DNA of 64,000 bases from Muscardinus avellanarius (lineage: Eukaryota > Chordata > Mammalia > Rodentia > Gliridae). The notes below the pieces were generated by a model. The model did no database searches, was not told the origin of the DNA, and saw only the letters and a program-made list of their open reading frames with translations. Where the stretch lies: contig OY726571.1 in NCBI GenBank assembly GCA_963383645.1, forward strand, positions 24,678,116 to 24,742,115, in the 5' to 3' direction. The position numbers and the translations under genes were made by a program. Positions 11,742-23,489 of this stretch are shown here, in pieces; within the stretch, counting starts at the first letter, position 1, and the number at the start of each line of letters is the position of its first letter.

Positions 11742-13009
11742 TCTGCTATTAATAGTAATAATAACTGTCTACAAAGGACACACATAATAATTATGACAGA
11801 GTTGTCTTTGGAGAAAAACAATTAAGTATAAAAAACAGAAAAATGGCTTGTTTCATTCTTATTTGGGCTTCTATCTACCTAGACCAACTGATTTACAAAA
11901 TAAATACCTTTTCTTTCCAAACATGTTGATGGATGAATGTTTTTTTTTTTTTTAGATATCCTTGCTTTCTTTCCCTCCCCCTTTTCACAATCATGTGGTA
12001 TTTTTTCCGAAAACTAAATATGCCTGGCTTATTTTTCCCTAGTGAATTGTAAATTATTTGAAGATATGGGGATATTTTTCCCCTCCATCTTTGTTATCTG
12101 TAGAGAAGATAGTAAATAAATGTCTTTGTCACTAAAGGCATAAAATATATATTAAGAGGAAAAACTGAAGAAAGCTAAATGCATGCTCAATACTGTTATT
12201 TTAATGCGTTCAGTAAATCAGCACTAAGTGCCTGCCATGTGCCCAGTGAACTACACACTGATATAAAATAAAATATTACTCATACCCTGGAGCTCATTGT
12301 AGAAAACATTAAGTTAGCCAAGTTGTAAATGGTATGATATATCCTATCATAATAAAAACAGAACAACAAAAGTAATAATACAGGAATAATAATATTTTGA
12401 GTGATTATGCAGTAGAAATTTACCCATACTTACATATGTTTGACATCCATAACCTCACTTTATTATGATACCATCCCAAAGCAGTAAGCATCAGCTTCTT
12501 AATTGGACCAGAAGTTAGTAGATACAGGAGGTGCCATGGTGACTGTCACTCAGCTTTAAGGTGGCAGAGAGAAGGTCAGAGTCTGATCCACTTACCTCCA
12601 AAACCAAAGCTCTCAATAGCTATCTGTGCTTCTTGTGAACAATCTAAAATCATATTCTTATAATGATCTTGAAAGCTGGTAAAGGAGTATTTTACATGGG
12701 CTGGTACTGCAAAGAATGCATTTTAGAGGAAGGCTTCAGAACTGCCCCACTTGTGAAGGACTAATAGGAGTTTGCTAGTTAAAATAGTCATGGTGGGGAT
12801 TATATTCTGGCCAATTTTGCAATTTATATAAAATCTTGGGTTCTCATGAAAAATGTGGGAAGATGCCTGTGGCTCTGATAGCTTTATATAACAGAGCTGC
12901 TGGTGAGCTATGAAACTAAGGATGGAGTGATGGGCTTCCTGGATAGAACTGAAGTTATGATTCTCTGATTCAACATTCTCTCTGCTATAATCCAAGACAA
13001 GTGACCACA
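11741..13009. other. Unique DNA with LINE-2/MIR-like traces
   Basis: Weak matches to LINE-2 or MIR 3' text occur at about 12045-12130 and 12215-12310 (agtgcctgccatgtgcccag), and MIR-like text at about 12385-12560. All are very diverged. The 95-codon minus frame at 12723-13010 has no supporting feature. Confidence 0.4.
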
Positions 13010-13350
13010 CAACCTGGAGGAAAGGAGGTTTATTTGCTCAGAGTTTTTTGAAGATCCCACAGTTTCAGTTAATGTCAGGACAGGTGTAACCTGTGGACAC
13101 AGGATGTGGCATCATGAAGGCCAGAACCAAAAAAGTGATAAGAAGATTCAGAGACAAAGCGGCACAATCCCTAAGGCCACACGCACAGGAACCCACCTTC
13201 CCTAGCCACACCCATCCTCCCTCGATTTCCACCCAGTAAATCCATTACAGTGGGTTATCTACTGGTGAGATTACAATCTTCATGACTTAATTATATCAAC
13301 TCTGAAAGTTAATACATGAACTCTTCAGTGAAAATTCTATATCTAACCAT
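13010..13350 (-). mobile_element. Probable MaLR-like LTR
   Basis: aaaggaggtttatttgctca, a cysteine-free GC-richer centre and the closing region resemble reversed MaLR/MLT LTRs that begin with aggtttattt...cacag. The body is too diverged to name a subfamily. No internal retroviral sequence is present. Confidence 0.4.
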
Positions 13351-15549
13351 AACAATGATGAAAACTATAGAGCTTAATTGCCACAAAAGCAGAAAGTATT
13401 TAATAATGCTAGTTGTCTTGTTATTGACAATGCTAACCAGTAACTCTCCTGACTCTCTTCATGTGTCCTTCAGAGAGGAATAAACACCAATACTGGGGAG
13501 AAGCACTTTGTTTTCTTGAAGATGCTTATTGTTCTGTACCGGGAAATAATGTACTGTGTGGGTTAGGATTTTTGTAACTGGCTTCTTCATGATTGATATC
13601 TTCAGTCCATCTGCTACTATTTTTTCTCAGGAGTATAATTTTGTCTGAAGTGGCATTTAAAAAATTCAGCCATGCTGCATTTATTCCCATACTAGGCCCT
13701 GAAAACACAAAGATGAGTAGAATCTGGTATTAAGCTTGGAGGGTCCTATGGCTTTGTGGATGAGGATATGGGAATTAATGATGACAGCATCATGCTGAAT
13801 GTGCTATAAATAGTGGTATGAAAATGAAGCTGTGTGACAAAAGTCAAGCAGCTCAGAAAGCAGGAAAAACCTTTTCAAAAGAGGCCACATTTGAGATAGC
13901 GTTACAAAGAAATAGGGCCTCTGCCCTGCCTGCCTGCCTGCCTGCTTGCCTGCCGTGTCCCCAATTTGGCCCAATAAAGTTATCACCTTAAATATCTATT
14001 TCCCCCTATATTTTGCCCTAAAAGACCAAACTGGACCAAATGTTACTTGTGCTTTTGCAATTTTAAAGAAAATATATGCATCTATAGGTTTAATTTCACT
14101 TAAGTAGCCACTGTGCTTGGCATCTTTTGCAAGTACACATTTTACATTTCTCCATAAGTACTGGGGAAAAGAAAGAGTGATATGTATAGAAACACAATGT
14201 CAGTGTGTGTGGCATAAAACCAGCAGGGAAGAAGCCCATTTATTATAGCAAATATCCTTTAAAGCATAATATAAATGTAAATGATCATTTTATGAAGTAA
14301 ATGGAGATACTAATGCAGTTATGGCCAGTGTCAAGAGTTCAGTGAAAATGGTTCTATACATCGTGCTGTCTTGAGTTCAGAAAATCTTATTAGAAGTAAT
14401 TTAATAGATTTTTCTTGATAAAGACCAGGGAGAATATATACCGTTTAATGTGGGTCAGAGTCTATGCTTCATGTAGAGTGCATATATTATTTAATAAGTA
14501 GTGCCAGGGTTAAGTAAATATTTCAATATTTTTATTAGGGTGCATCCTATATATTTTAAAGACAAATCTAGACTTAAGAATAGGTAGTCATCCAAAATTC
14601 AAATCACAAGTTAGATATTTTGCCATTAGAACATATTATCTTACATTGATATTATTATTATCAGTGATGAGATTGTAAAGAAATAATACCCAAAGTCAAG
14701 GTTAGATTTTAGAAATGTTTTTTTTTAAGTATGGATTAAAGGGTGATTTACTCTAGTCATTACACTCTAACTTCTGGGCCCAGTCATATACATAGTTATT
14801 TGTATCCAAGGATACTAAAGAGGATGGTCAGTGTTAGTATTCTTTAATTCAGAAAGAGGTTCCTGGTAAGATCTACAAAAGAAGATCTGGTCACTCCTTA
14901 AGATTTTGTGTCAAGGTACAAAAAATCCATTTGTTATATTTGGCAGCCTAGATATTAAAAATATTTCTGTGGCTCATTTCCAAGCACACGAAATATTGCT
15001 TCTAAGAATCATTTTAGTGCAAATTTACCTTGGAATTTTGTGTCCATCTTTTAATTATCTTCTCCAGATTTTACACCAGTTGAGATGTCTTTAGAGAGTA
15101 ATCTGGGCCCTCATTATCTTCATTATCTTTACTCAAGTTATACAGTGTTTATTATTTTAGGGCATTCTTCTATTAGAAGTTACTCACGTTTCTAAACTAG
15201 ATTGATTTCAATTCTTAAAATAGAAATGAGAAAAAGAGGTCCATAACAGCCAAATCCATATATTCTATTATTGCCTTCTACTTTCTACACAGGAAATGCT
15301 AGGGAAAGTTAAAATATTATTGATGTTCCTTTTAGCCTTCTCTAAATATGGAATTGTTTTAAAACTCTGAGTATTTGAAGAACCATTGAAGCTGGCATTG
15401 GTTGTTAGGTAATGGAGAGTCAACATGAAAAAGTTTGTCTATACCCCACTATGAAATCATAAGGGTGCATCTGATAGCTACTTAAAAATAGGATCATTTT
15501 TGTCTACTGGTATTAAATATATATATCTAATAATAATCTTATTAACTTA
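13351..15549. other. Unique DNA, no gene seen
   Basis: A short imperfect (TGCC)n run lies at about 13926-13956. Otherwise no family or coding signal is recognised. Short frames at 13526-13986 and 14906-15094 lack support. Confidence 0.5.
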
Positions 15550-15957
15550 TAGTATTAGTTTATTTTCATTACTATAATAAAATACCTGGAGCAGTTTATA
15601 AAGAAAACTAGTTTATTTTATCTCACAAGATTAAGGGAACTTATCCAGTTTTGGGCTTCCTTTTGGCAAATCCCTGCGATACCTCAGGAGATCACAGTGC
15701 AACGGACAGGGTGTGCATGTGTATATCTTTGTGTTTGGTTGCTTCCCCTCTTTTTATGAAGCTATTAGTAATGAATCATGGCAGGGCTAAGGAAGGCCCA
15801 ACCCACGAACCTTATCTAAGCCTAACCACTTTCCAAAAGCCTCACCTCTAAACATGATAGTTAATTAAGTTTCTATCCTTTTATCACTTCATAATAGGAA
15901 TTCAATTTTAACATCTAAGCCTTGGGGTGCACTCAAACCATGCTTAAACCATGGTAC
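15550..15957 (-). mobile_element. MaLR-type LTR
   Basis: The order ttactataataaaatacctg, gcagtttataaagaaaacta, tagtttattttatctcacaa and the far end ccactttccaaaagcctcac ... ctcaaaccatg follows a reversed MaLR LTR (MST/THE/MLT1 group). It is a solo LTR. The 66-codon plus-strand frame at 15651-15851 lies wholly inside it and is spurious. Confidence 0.6.
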
Positions 15958-16434
15958 TTATGAAAACTAAAAAGTCTGATCTGACTTGCTTAATTAATTC
16001 ATTTCTTTTCTGTTCACGAGAAAATAATCTCATTTTTCTCTTTCTTCTTTAAATGTCTTTTACTTATTCACCTAACCCCTCAATTGTTTAGCCTTACTTC
16101 TCACAGAGAAAATAGATATAACCAAAGAAAAATTATGTACTCATATGTCTGTTTATCCCATGATCTGATCTGTACTGGTATTCAGAGATTTGGCCTTCAT
16201 TTTGTAGTGATGGAAATCCCACACCCTCCACCTGTGCTTAGGATAATACTCCTTGTCTTTTGAAAAAAGTCTCTGTAGCATTTCTTATCTGTCACCAATA
16301 TCTCTTTCTTTTTAACAGGCCACTCCATCTATATGTTAAACAAGTTTTAATGCCATATTATTAAAATTATTTAAGTACTTCTACAAATAGCACTATAGTG
16401 AGGTCATAGAAATTATTTTTATAACAAAATTCTC
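15958..16434. other. Unique DNA
   Basis: Nothing is recognised in this stretch beyond AT-rich sequence. Confidence 0.45.
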
Positions 16435-16451
16435 CAAAAAAATCAACAATA

Positions 16452-16653
16452 TGTGGGGCATGGTGGCGCACACTTGTAATCACAGCATTTGAGAGGCTGA
16501 GATGGGAGGATCACACTTCACAGACAGCCTCTTAGTGAGACCCTTTACAATTCAGTGAGGCCCTGTTTCAAAATAAAGAAGAAAAATAGGGCAGGGGTAG
16601 TTTGGAGGTAGTATACCCCTGAGTTCCATCCCCAGTACAACAACAACAACAAC
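16452..16653 (+). mobile_element. Dimeric B1-ID SINE, old layer
   Basis: gtggggcatggtggcgcaca start, then caattcagtgaggccctg and a decayed ID half. The tail is (CAA)n at 16637-16655. The duplication aaaaatcaacaatat flanks it (about 16437-16451 and 16654-16668). Confidence 0.9.
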
Positions 16654-16669
16654 AAAAATCAACAATATT

Positions 16670-17029
16670 AGCTAATTACACCTATCTATTGCCATTAACA
16701 ATCTCCAAGCAAGTTCTGGTTCCCATTTGAGCCACCTAGCTGAAATATCTTCTTCCAGGCTACCCTATACCTTACGGAAGTCAGTGGCCAATTTTGCATC
16801 CTCAACATGCCTGAGCTTTGACACTAGTTCATGTGGTAAACTACTCAAAATATAAGAAATGCGTTCTTCTTTCAGTTTTCTAAAACCCTAATCTTCTAAA
16901 TTCTTATCTATCAAACTAGCAGGTATTTCTTAGTTTCTTTTTTAATACTTTTCTGCCAGATTTCTAAACATTATAATGCGCAACAATTTTCCCCACTATT
17001 TTCTTTCATTCTCTACTTAAACTTCCTTG
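16670..17029. other. Unique DNA, possibly upstream LINE-2
   Basis: Pyrimidine-rich plus-strand text next to the LINE-2 fragment. It may be an unrecognisable extension of that element. Confidence 0.35.
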
Positions 17030-17960
17030 AGTAAACTCATCACTACTTGTAATTTTAAATACTGTACAAATGCTGTTGACTCCTGAACTAAGTTTTATGC
17101 GCAGAACACTTCTGCATTCCAGGTTTAAATACCATATTTCCTGGTCAACATTTCTACCTAGACATTCAGTAGGTAATTCAAACCTAAGATGGCTAATACT
17201 AAATTCTTACTTCAACTGTCTCTCCTAAGTCTGCTTTTTCTACCTTACATATTCTTCATTATATTAAATGGAACCACCACCCATCCAGTTGTATAGATCA
17301 GACAGTTAAGAGTGATCCTTATCCCATTCTTGCCTTTCCTTCATTTCTCATCATCTCTACTAAAATGATCATTGCACAAGCCATTTCCATCTTTTGCCAA
17401 ACTATTATAAGATTGTGTTCTGTGATTTAACTCCTCCTTCTATTTTTTGCTCCCCAAATTTAGTTCAGCATACGGGAGCCAAGTGATATATATAAAGGAT
17501 ATATCAGATCATTTGACCCCCCTGCTTAGAATTCAAATGGTTTTCTCTTGAAATCAGTTTAAATAATTAGCCAGTACTTGCAAGTTCCTGGCCTTCCTCT
17601 TCAACTGCCTTCCTTTTCTCTCTCCTGTGAAAAGTGCCTTCCATGTTGGCCTCATTTTTGTCTTTTGAGTAAAATGAACTGATTTCCTGCCTGAAAAAAA
17701 TTAATGCTTGCCAATCATTTGCCTCAAACACTCATTCCTGAGGTATCTTCATGGCTGCCTGCCTTGGGACAAGTCTCAGCTCAAAGGTTGTCATCTCACA
17801 GAGACCTCTCCTAGCTAAAAATAGACTCTAGTCATTCTTTCTAATGTTGACCTGTTTTGTCTTTTAAACATCAATCAATAATATTTATTTGTTCATGTGC
17901 TTACGGTCTGCCTTCTCCTGGGATAATGTATATTCTGATGTCAGAGAATCTATTTAGCAC
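17030..17960 (+). mobile_element. LINE-2 (L2) ORF2 3' part and 3' end
   Basis: Segments match the L2 consensus in order: gaaccaccacccatccagtt (about 17270), gatcagacagttaagagtga, atcagatcatttgac and the cccctgcttagaattcaaatgg region (about 17504-17540), then gtctcagctcaaaggttgtc and acagagacctctcctagct (about 17770-17815). L2 is an ancient LINE inactive since before placental radiation. At about 0.9 kb this is a long survivor. No open frame remains. Confidence 0.8.
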
Positions 17961-18686
17961 AGCATTCCTGGTTCCCCCAGAGTCTACTTGGCACATGGCA
18001 TGTTGCAGATTCTAGAAACAGGTCTCTGTTCTCTACAGAAAATATTAAATCAGCACACAAGCATAATTTCTGGGAAGAAAGATGCTCAAGGTGATTTAGC
18101 CAGCACTGTGTGTTCTGTTTTGTGTGTGATTTAAATGTTATCTTCTGGGAAATGTACACAGAGCTCTTACTCTGATTTAAACATAATAGGCACAATTTGC
18201 TGGTCCCATTTGTTTCCTATATTTTGAGTATCAGTAGGAGACGTAGTGAAGGATTTGACTACAGGTTTCCCAGAGCAATCACTAAGTCAAAACACATGTC
18301 GCTATTCTAAATTATTTATAATAGTTCCTGCCAGTAGTTTCTGGCTGTTATAGCAGACCACAAAACTTCTTTAAATCAGTGTAGCCAAGATACTCAGATC
18401 ACCAAATGGAGGAAAATGTCACAAAGAATAGGTCCAGGGCAGAAATTCTAGAGTTTGATAGGAAGTAATAAGGACTGACTCAAAGAGCAGGATCAAGGGG
18501 GAGGAAAAGAGATTGGAAATCTGACTTCCTCAGCTTCTATGTGTATAGTGGGTCAGGGACATCTTCAACACTATGTCAGGGGAAGAAGGAATAGAGAGGA
18601 TATAACATCACACATCATAGATAATATTTATATGCTTACCATATACCTTGCAATAAAAGTCATCAGCAATCAGTTTAAGACCACAC
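17961..18686. other. Unique DNA, no gene seen
   Basis: An 81-codon minus-strand frame at 17950-18195 overlaps the L2 end and has no domain. Nothing else is recognised. Confidence 0.45.
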
Positions 18687-18705
18687 AAGCATAAGCCCCT
18701 TTTGG

Positions 18706-18909
18706 TGGTACTGGTGGTGGGACCCAGAGGCTTTTTACCTCTGGGCTATACTCCCAGACCTTTTTTTAAATATTTTATTTGGAAATAGGGTCTCACTAAT
18801 TTGCTAGGAGCCTCACTAAGTAGCTGAGGCTGGCTTTGCACCCGTGCAATCCTCCTGTCTCAGCCTCCCAAGTGCAGGGATTACAAGCGTGCACCACCAC
18901 ACCCGGCCT
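18706..18909 (-). mobile_element. Dimeric B1-ID SINE with perfect 19-bp target duplication
   Basis: The reverse copy shows ggtactggtggtgggaccc, ctctgggctatactcccag and a complete B1 half ending accaccacacccggcc. The duplication aagcataagccccttttgg at 18687-18705 and 18910-18928 is perfect. The A tail is almost absent. It belongs to the intermediate layer. Confidence 0.94.
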
Positions 18910-18928
18910 AAGCATAAGCCCCTTTTGG

Positions 18929-19256
18929 ATTCAGATACTCCAGAATGCAATATGCCAACATGGCTCATGAATATGTAATCGCCTTATGTGATTATCCATG
19001 TGTCCAGCAGTGTGATTAGAATTCAGTGCTAGAGCAACTACACTAGAGACCATGATGTGACATGGAGAGAGAGTTAAAAAGCCTACCATAGAGAAAATGA
19101 AACTATATATACAGTTCAACAGGAAAAATACATTTTAATGTGAATATGGAAACCAAAAATATAAAATAATAGCCAAAGAAAATATAGACTGGACTGAATG
19201 AACATCTGACACCCACTTTTTTCTTTTTCTTTTTTTCTTTTCTTCTTCTTCTTTTT
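18929..19256. other. Unique DNA ending in a pyrimidine run
   Basis: No gene is seen. From 19215 the strand is almost pure T/C, which is the tail of the following reverse SINE and the L1 A tail mixed together. Confidence 0.45.
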
Positions 19257-19449
19257 TTTTTTTTTTGGTGGTACTGGGGTTCCTGGAAGCCCTTCTACCT
19301 CTGGGCTACACTCCCAGACCTATTTTTACATTTTTATTTGGAAACAGGGTCTCCTAAGCCAGCGCGCCGGGCTGGCTTCGAACCTGCGCGATCATCCTGT
19401 CTCCGCCTCCCAAGCGCGGGGATTACAAGCATGCGCCATCACGCCTGGC
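19257..19449 (-). mobile_element. Young dimeric SINE in L1 tail
   Basis: The reverse copy contains ggttcctggaagcccttcta, gtctcctaagccagcgcgcc and ctccgcctcccaagcgcggg. It keeps many CpGs and the intact B-box complement ggcttcgaacc. These are youngest-layer markers. A cacttttttctt repeat on both sides (about 19215 and 19451) suggests insertion into the T-rich tail of the adjoining L1. Confidence 0.93.
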
Positions 19450-20365
19450 ACACTTTTTTCTTATTAATTTTTTATTGGTACATTGTATTTATACATCATA
19501 ATGGGGTAAAAAACTTGTGTGGGCATAAATGCCAGCCCCCACCCAGTCCCCACTTCACTCCCTCCCCATCCCTCCCTCCTATGCTTGGTTTAGTGGTTGA
19601 CTTCGATATGAATAAGTACATCATGAACTTTAAAGCATTTCTCTCTCCCCACCTCCCATCCCCACAGTTAGGTTGTCTTATTTGCTCCTCTAATAGGATC
19701 TCTTTTTTCACCTGGAGTTCCTCCTCTGACCCCATGCACCCTAGCTTTCACATTATTAGGGAAAGCATCCAATTCCTTGCATTTTGTGACTGACTAATCT
19801 CGCTTAGCATAATGTCCTCAAGATCCATCCATTTCCCTGAAAATACCGCAATTGTATTTATTTTATGGCTGAGTAAAATTCCATTGTGTACATATCCCAC
19901 AGTTTTGTAATCCATTCATTTGTTCGGACATCTTGGCTGGTTCCACAGTTTGGCTATGGTGAATTGTGCAGCTATGAACATAGATACACATGCATTAGTT
20001 TGGTAGTTTGGTTTCCATTCTTTTGGGTAGATACCCAGAAGGGGTATTGCTGGATCGAATGGTAGGTTTGTTCCCATTCTTCTGAGGATTATCCATACTG
20101 TTTTCCAAAGTGGTTACACTAATTTGCAATCCCATCAACAATGTTTTAGAGTTCCCACTTCTCCACATCCTTGCCAGCATCTGTTGTTGTTTGTGTTTTG
20201 AATGATTGCCATTCTAGTTGGAATTAGGTAAAATCTCAGGGTAGTTTTGATTTGCATCTCTCTGATTGCCAATGATGTTGAGCATTTTTTCATGCATTTA
20301 TTGGCCATTTGAATTTCTTCTTTCGTGAAGTGTCTATTTAGTTCACTTGCCCATTTTTTGATTGG
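19450..20365 (-). mobile_element. L1 copy 2: 3' segment (3' UTR plus ORF2 C-terminus)
   Basis: The 3' UTR (attggtacattgtatttata, then ctccctccccatccctccct) precedes reversed ORF2 codons. The frame at 19995-20180 is on the minus strand and covers the zinc-knuckle region. It is closely similar to the L1 at 52.9 kb, so of the same young subfamily. The segment stops at the complement of tccaatcaaaaaatgggcaa, where orientation flips. Confidence 0.92.
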
Positions 20366-21062
20366 AAGATCTTCCTCACAGACATAGAAAAATCAGTCCT
20401 TAAATTTATTTGGAATAACAAAAGGCCCAGAATAGGCAAAGTAGTTCTCAGCAACAAAAAACATGCAAGAGGAATCATAATACCCTACTTTAAACTATAC
20501 TACAAAGCCATTGTAATAAAAGCAGCATAGTACTGGCACAAAAACAGATAAATTGGCCAATTGAGCAGAATAGAACACCCAGAAACAAGTCCACACACTT
20601 TCAGCCAATTGATTTTTGACAAAGGGGCCAAAAACATACACTGGAAAAAAGATAGCCTCTTCAACAAATGGTGTTGGCAAAACTGGTTAACCATATGCAG
20701 AAAATTGGATGTTAATCCCACTTTCTCACCCTGCACAAGAGTCAATTCAAGATGGATCAAAGACTTGGAAATTAGACCAGAGAGTTTAAGGCTCCTCGAA
20801 GAGGGCATAGGTCCAACACTGCAACACCTAGGCACAGGTAAAAACTTTCTCAACAAGACCCCAAGGGCACAACAAACCAAAAGGCAAATCAATGTGTGGA
20901 ATTGCATGAAACTGAAGAGCTTCTGTTCAGCAAAGGAAACTGTCAAGAACCTCAATTGAGAGCCAACAGAATGGGAGAAGATTTTTGCCACCTACCCTTC
21001 GATAGAGGACTAATATCTAGAATATATAGAGAACTCAAGAAACTCAACACTAAAAAAAACCC
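20366..21062 (+). mobile_element. L1 copy 2: inverted ORF2 segment
   Basis: ORF2 reads on the plus strand from a TDIEKS-like start to KKLNTKK. The open frames 20561-20959 and 20896-21108 are two pieces of it separated by a frameshift. The last bases (aactcaacactaaaaaaaac) are directly followed, in an intact L1, by the first bases of the minus segment. Together these are the product of one insertion with 5' inversion. The minus-strand frames at 20495-20991 are antisense shadows. Confidence 0.92.
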
Positions 21063-22508
21063 ACACTTAATTTTACCCCTAATAAACCATGTTTCTAGAG
21101 ATGTATGACCAACCTCACTGGAACTCAGTGCTTATATTCTAAAATATAAAGTCAGAACTATATATATATTTATAAAATTTTTATTAAAAAAATAATTGAT
21201 GTTCTTTGTAACCAAGGACACTTTTTGGGTAGGCATCTTCTGGCAATAAAATACCATCATTTACTTACGACACAGGAGCTTCTCCTAAGAGTTTTGAAAA
21301 TAGATATTTCTTTAAATAACTGAATTTGCGTTATTTAAAATAATAACAGGCTTTATTTAAATAATTCCAACTAAGAAATGATTTATATTACACATAGTAT
21401 AACTACTGATGTCTTATATTAATAAAAGTATCTACTTAAGACTTTATATATGTAAATTTATAATCTATTGTCTTCAAGAAGAATCCCAAACTTTCAAAGA
21501 AAAAGAATATTAAGTCATTGACAGCTAAATTTTCTCCAGAAATTAAATGATTATGTAATGTTAAGATGTGAGATATGAGGCCATTAGCACTAGGAAATTA
21601 CTACGTCCCATGAATACTAATCTACCTAATGAAGGCATGTTTTTAGTTGAGGAACATAAAATTATATTAGAAAGAAGACTGCGATTAAAAAAAAAAGAAA
21701 TGTATGGAAAGATTTGCCTCTTCATTAAGAAATACTTGGCTTGAAATGCTGATTATTTTAGCTATAAATCACCTAACTGCTCTCTTTAAAGCAATTTGGG
21801 TGGAAAGCTGATTTGCTAAGAGTTACCACTAATTAAACGAGTTTTAAATGACAATTTCACAGCTGCCTAAAGAGGAAACAAAAAGTAGATGCACATACAA
21901 CTCTGAGAAACAAGGAACATTTGCCGTCTACTTAATCCTTTATCTCCTTGCCTGGCTACTTTTAAAGTCTGAGATTTGTTATGAGCTGTAAAAGGTCATG
22001 ATTAAAATATGAGGAGTTTTTATCATAGCAAGACAAAGGTTACAGAATGATACACTAGGACTTAAGGACTTAATAAAATGTTTTTCCTTTTACTTCTTTT
22101 TCTGGCAAAGATCCTTAGTGCATTCACTTTTTTAATCTTATCCCCAATTCAACAGGCTGTGACGGCACCTTTAGGATGGAAGAAAATAAGTTTAGAGTAT
22201 TAAGTGGCAATAAAAAACTTGACATGTATTGCTAGTTCCATCTCCGAAAACATGTCCTATCTGTAAAATAAATAAATGTCCAACTTCATTCTGTTGGAAA
22301 GAAATAGGATAAAAACAATATGAAGCACTTAATCTATTTTAAGAAACATTTACTGAAAAAGTTCTATAGCTGGTGATGTGCTGTGCACTACGTGAATTCC
22401 AGAGTGTGCCATTGCACATTTATACGTTCACAAGAGAAGAAAGGACACGTGTAAAATTCTATCTGAGGCCCAGAGAGACAAATTCTATAAGGAAACAAGA
22501 GATTTCAT
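21063..22508. other. Unique DNA, no gene seen
   Basis: AT-rich with few repeats. No coding, RNA or repeat pattern is recognised apart from weak LINE-2-like text near 22325-22390. Confidence 0.5.
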
Positions 22509-22522
22509 AAAATCAGATATAG

Positions 22523-22746
22523 CCAGACGTGGTGGCGCACGCTTGTAATCCCCGCGCTTGGGAGGCTGAGACAGAAGGATCACGCAGGTTTAAATCCAGC
22601 CTCAGCTACTTAGTGAGGCTCTCAGCAACTTAGTGAGACCCTGTTTCCAATTAAATATAAAATGGGTCTGGGAGTATAGCCCGGAGGTAGAAAGCCCCTG
22701 GGTTCCACCCCCAGTACCTCAAAAAAAAAAAAAAAAAAAGAAAAAG
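22523..22746 (+). mobile_element. Full-length dimeric B1-ID SINE
   Basis: Near-canonical start ccagacgtggtggcgcacg, ccccgcgcttgggaggctga, then gagtatagcccggaggtag. The A tail contains one G-rich break. The perfect duplication aaaatcagatatag lies at 22509-22522 and 22747-22760. Intermediate layer. Confidence 0.95.
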
Positions 22747-23032
22747 AAAATCAGATATAGAAGATATTAATGTAATTTATAATTTAGGAAAATTTCCCCC
22801 ATGCTTTTTGACACATTTTCTGAAAACCTCCCATCTCCATCCTGGCCTGAGACCCACCCTAGTTTACTACTAAAACGAAACTGAGTCAGAAATACATATC
22901 ATCAGTTTCAGTCCCACATGATGAGGAAGTCTTTTTCCTAATTCTAAAATCTAACCAAATATGGGGTGTGATGTGTGCCTGAGCTTGTATCCCTTTGTTT
23001 CTCAAATTAGTTGAATTTAAAAACTGGATTCC

Positions 23033-23231
23033 CAGCCAGGCATAGTGGCATATGCTTGAAATCCCAGCATTGATTCAGGAGGATCATGGCTAATAGACAG
23101 CCTCAGCTACTTAGTGAAGCCCTTTGCAACTCAGTGAGACCCTGTTTCAAAATAAAGAATAAAATATAGGGCTAGGGGTGTAGCTCAGATATAGAATGCC
23201 CCTGGGTTCCAACCCCTGTACTGCAAAAAAA
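23033..23231 (+). mobile_element. Dimeric B1-ID SINE, old layer
   Basis: gccaggcatagtggcatatg start, aactcagtgagaccctg, agggctaggggtgtagctca. Part of the B1 half is deleted (ggaggctgag is missing). It is followed after about 10 bases by another SINE in the same orientation. Confidence 0.88.
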
Positions 23232-23241
23232 ATGTATTTCC

Positions 23242-23440
23242 AGATCTAGGCGTGATAGTGCACTCATATAATCCCAGTATTTGTGAGGCTGAGACAGGAA
23301 AATCACAGGTTTGGGGACAGTCTTAGCAATCTAATGACTCTCAGCAATCTATTGAGATCTTGTTTCAAAATGAAACATAAAATAGGGTCTGGGGATGTAG
23401 ATCAAAGGTAGAATATCTCCTGGGTTTCATCCCTAGTACA
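23242..23440 (+). mobile_element. Dimeric B1-ID SINE, old and diverged
   Basis: ctaggcgtgatagtgcactc start, aggctgagacaggaaaatca, ggtctggggatgtagatcaa and cctagtac end. It is head to tail with the previous copy. Its tail has become a tetranucleotide repeat. Confidence 0.85.

Positions 23441-23482
<42 letters not shown>
23441..23482. repeat. (TAAA)n microsatellite at SINE tail
   Basis: About ten uninterrupted TAAA units grow from the A tail of the SINE immediately upstream. Confidence 0.97.
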
Positions 23483-23484
<2 letters not shown>

Positions 23485-23489
23485 CCTAT

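Noticed and set aside
20495..20991. 163-codon minus-strand frame
   Set aside because: It is antisense to L1 ORF2, which reads on the plus strand here; the sense frames match ORF2.
23441..23482. Regular repeats considered as a CRISPR-like array
   Set aside because: Pure tetranucleotide repeat without spacers, in a mammalian context.
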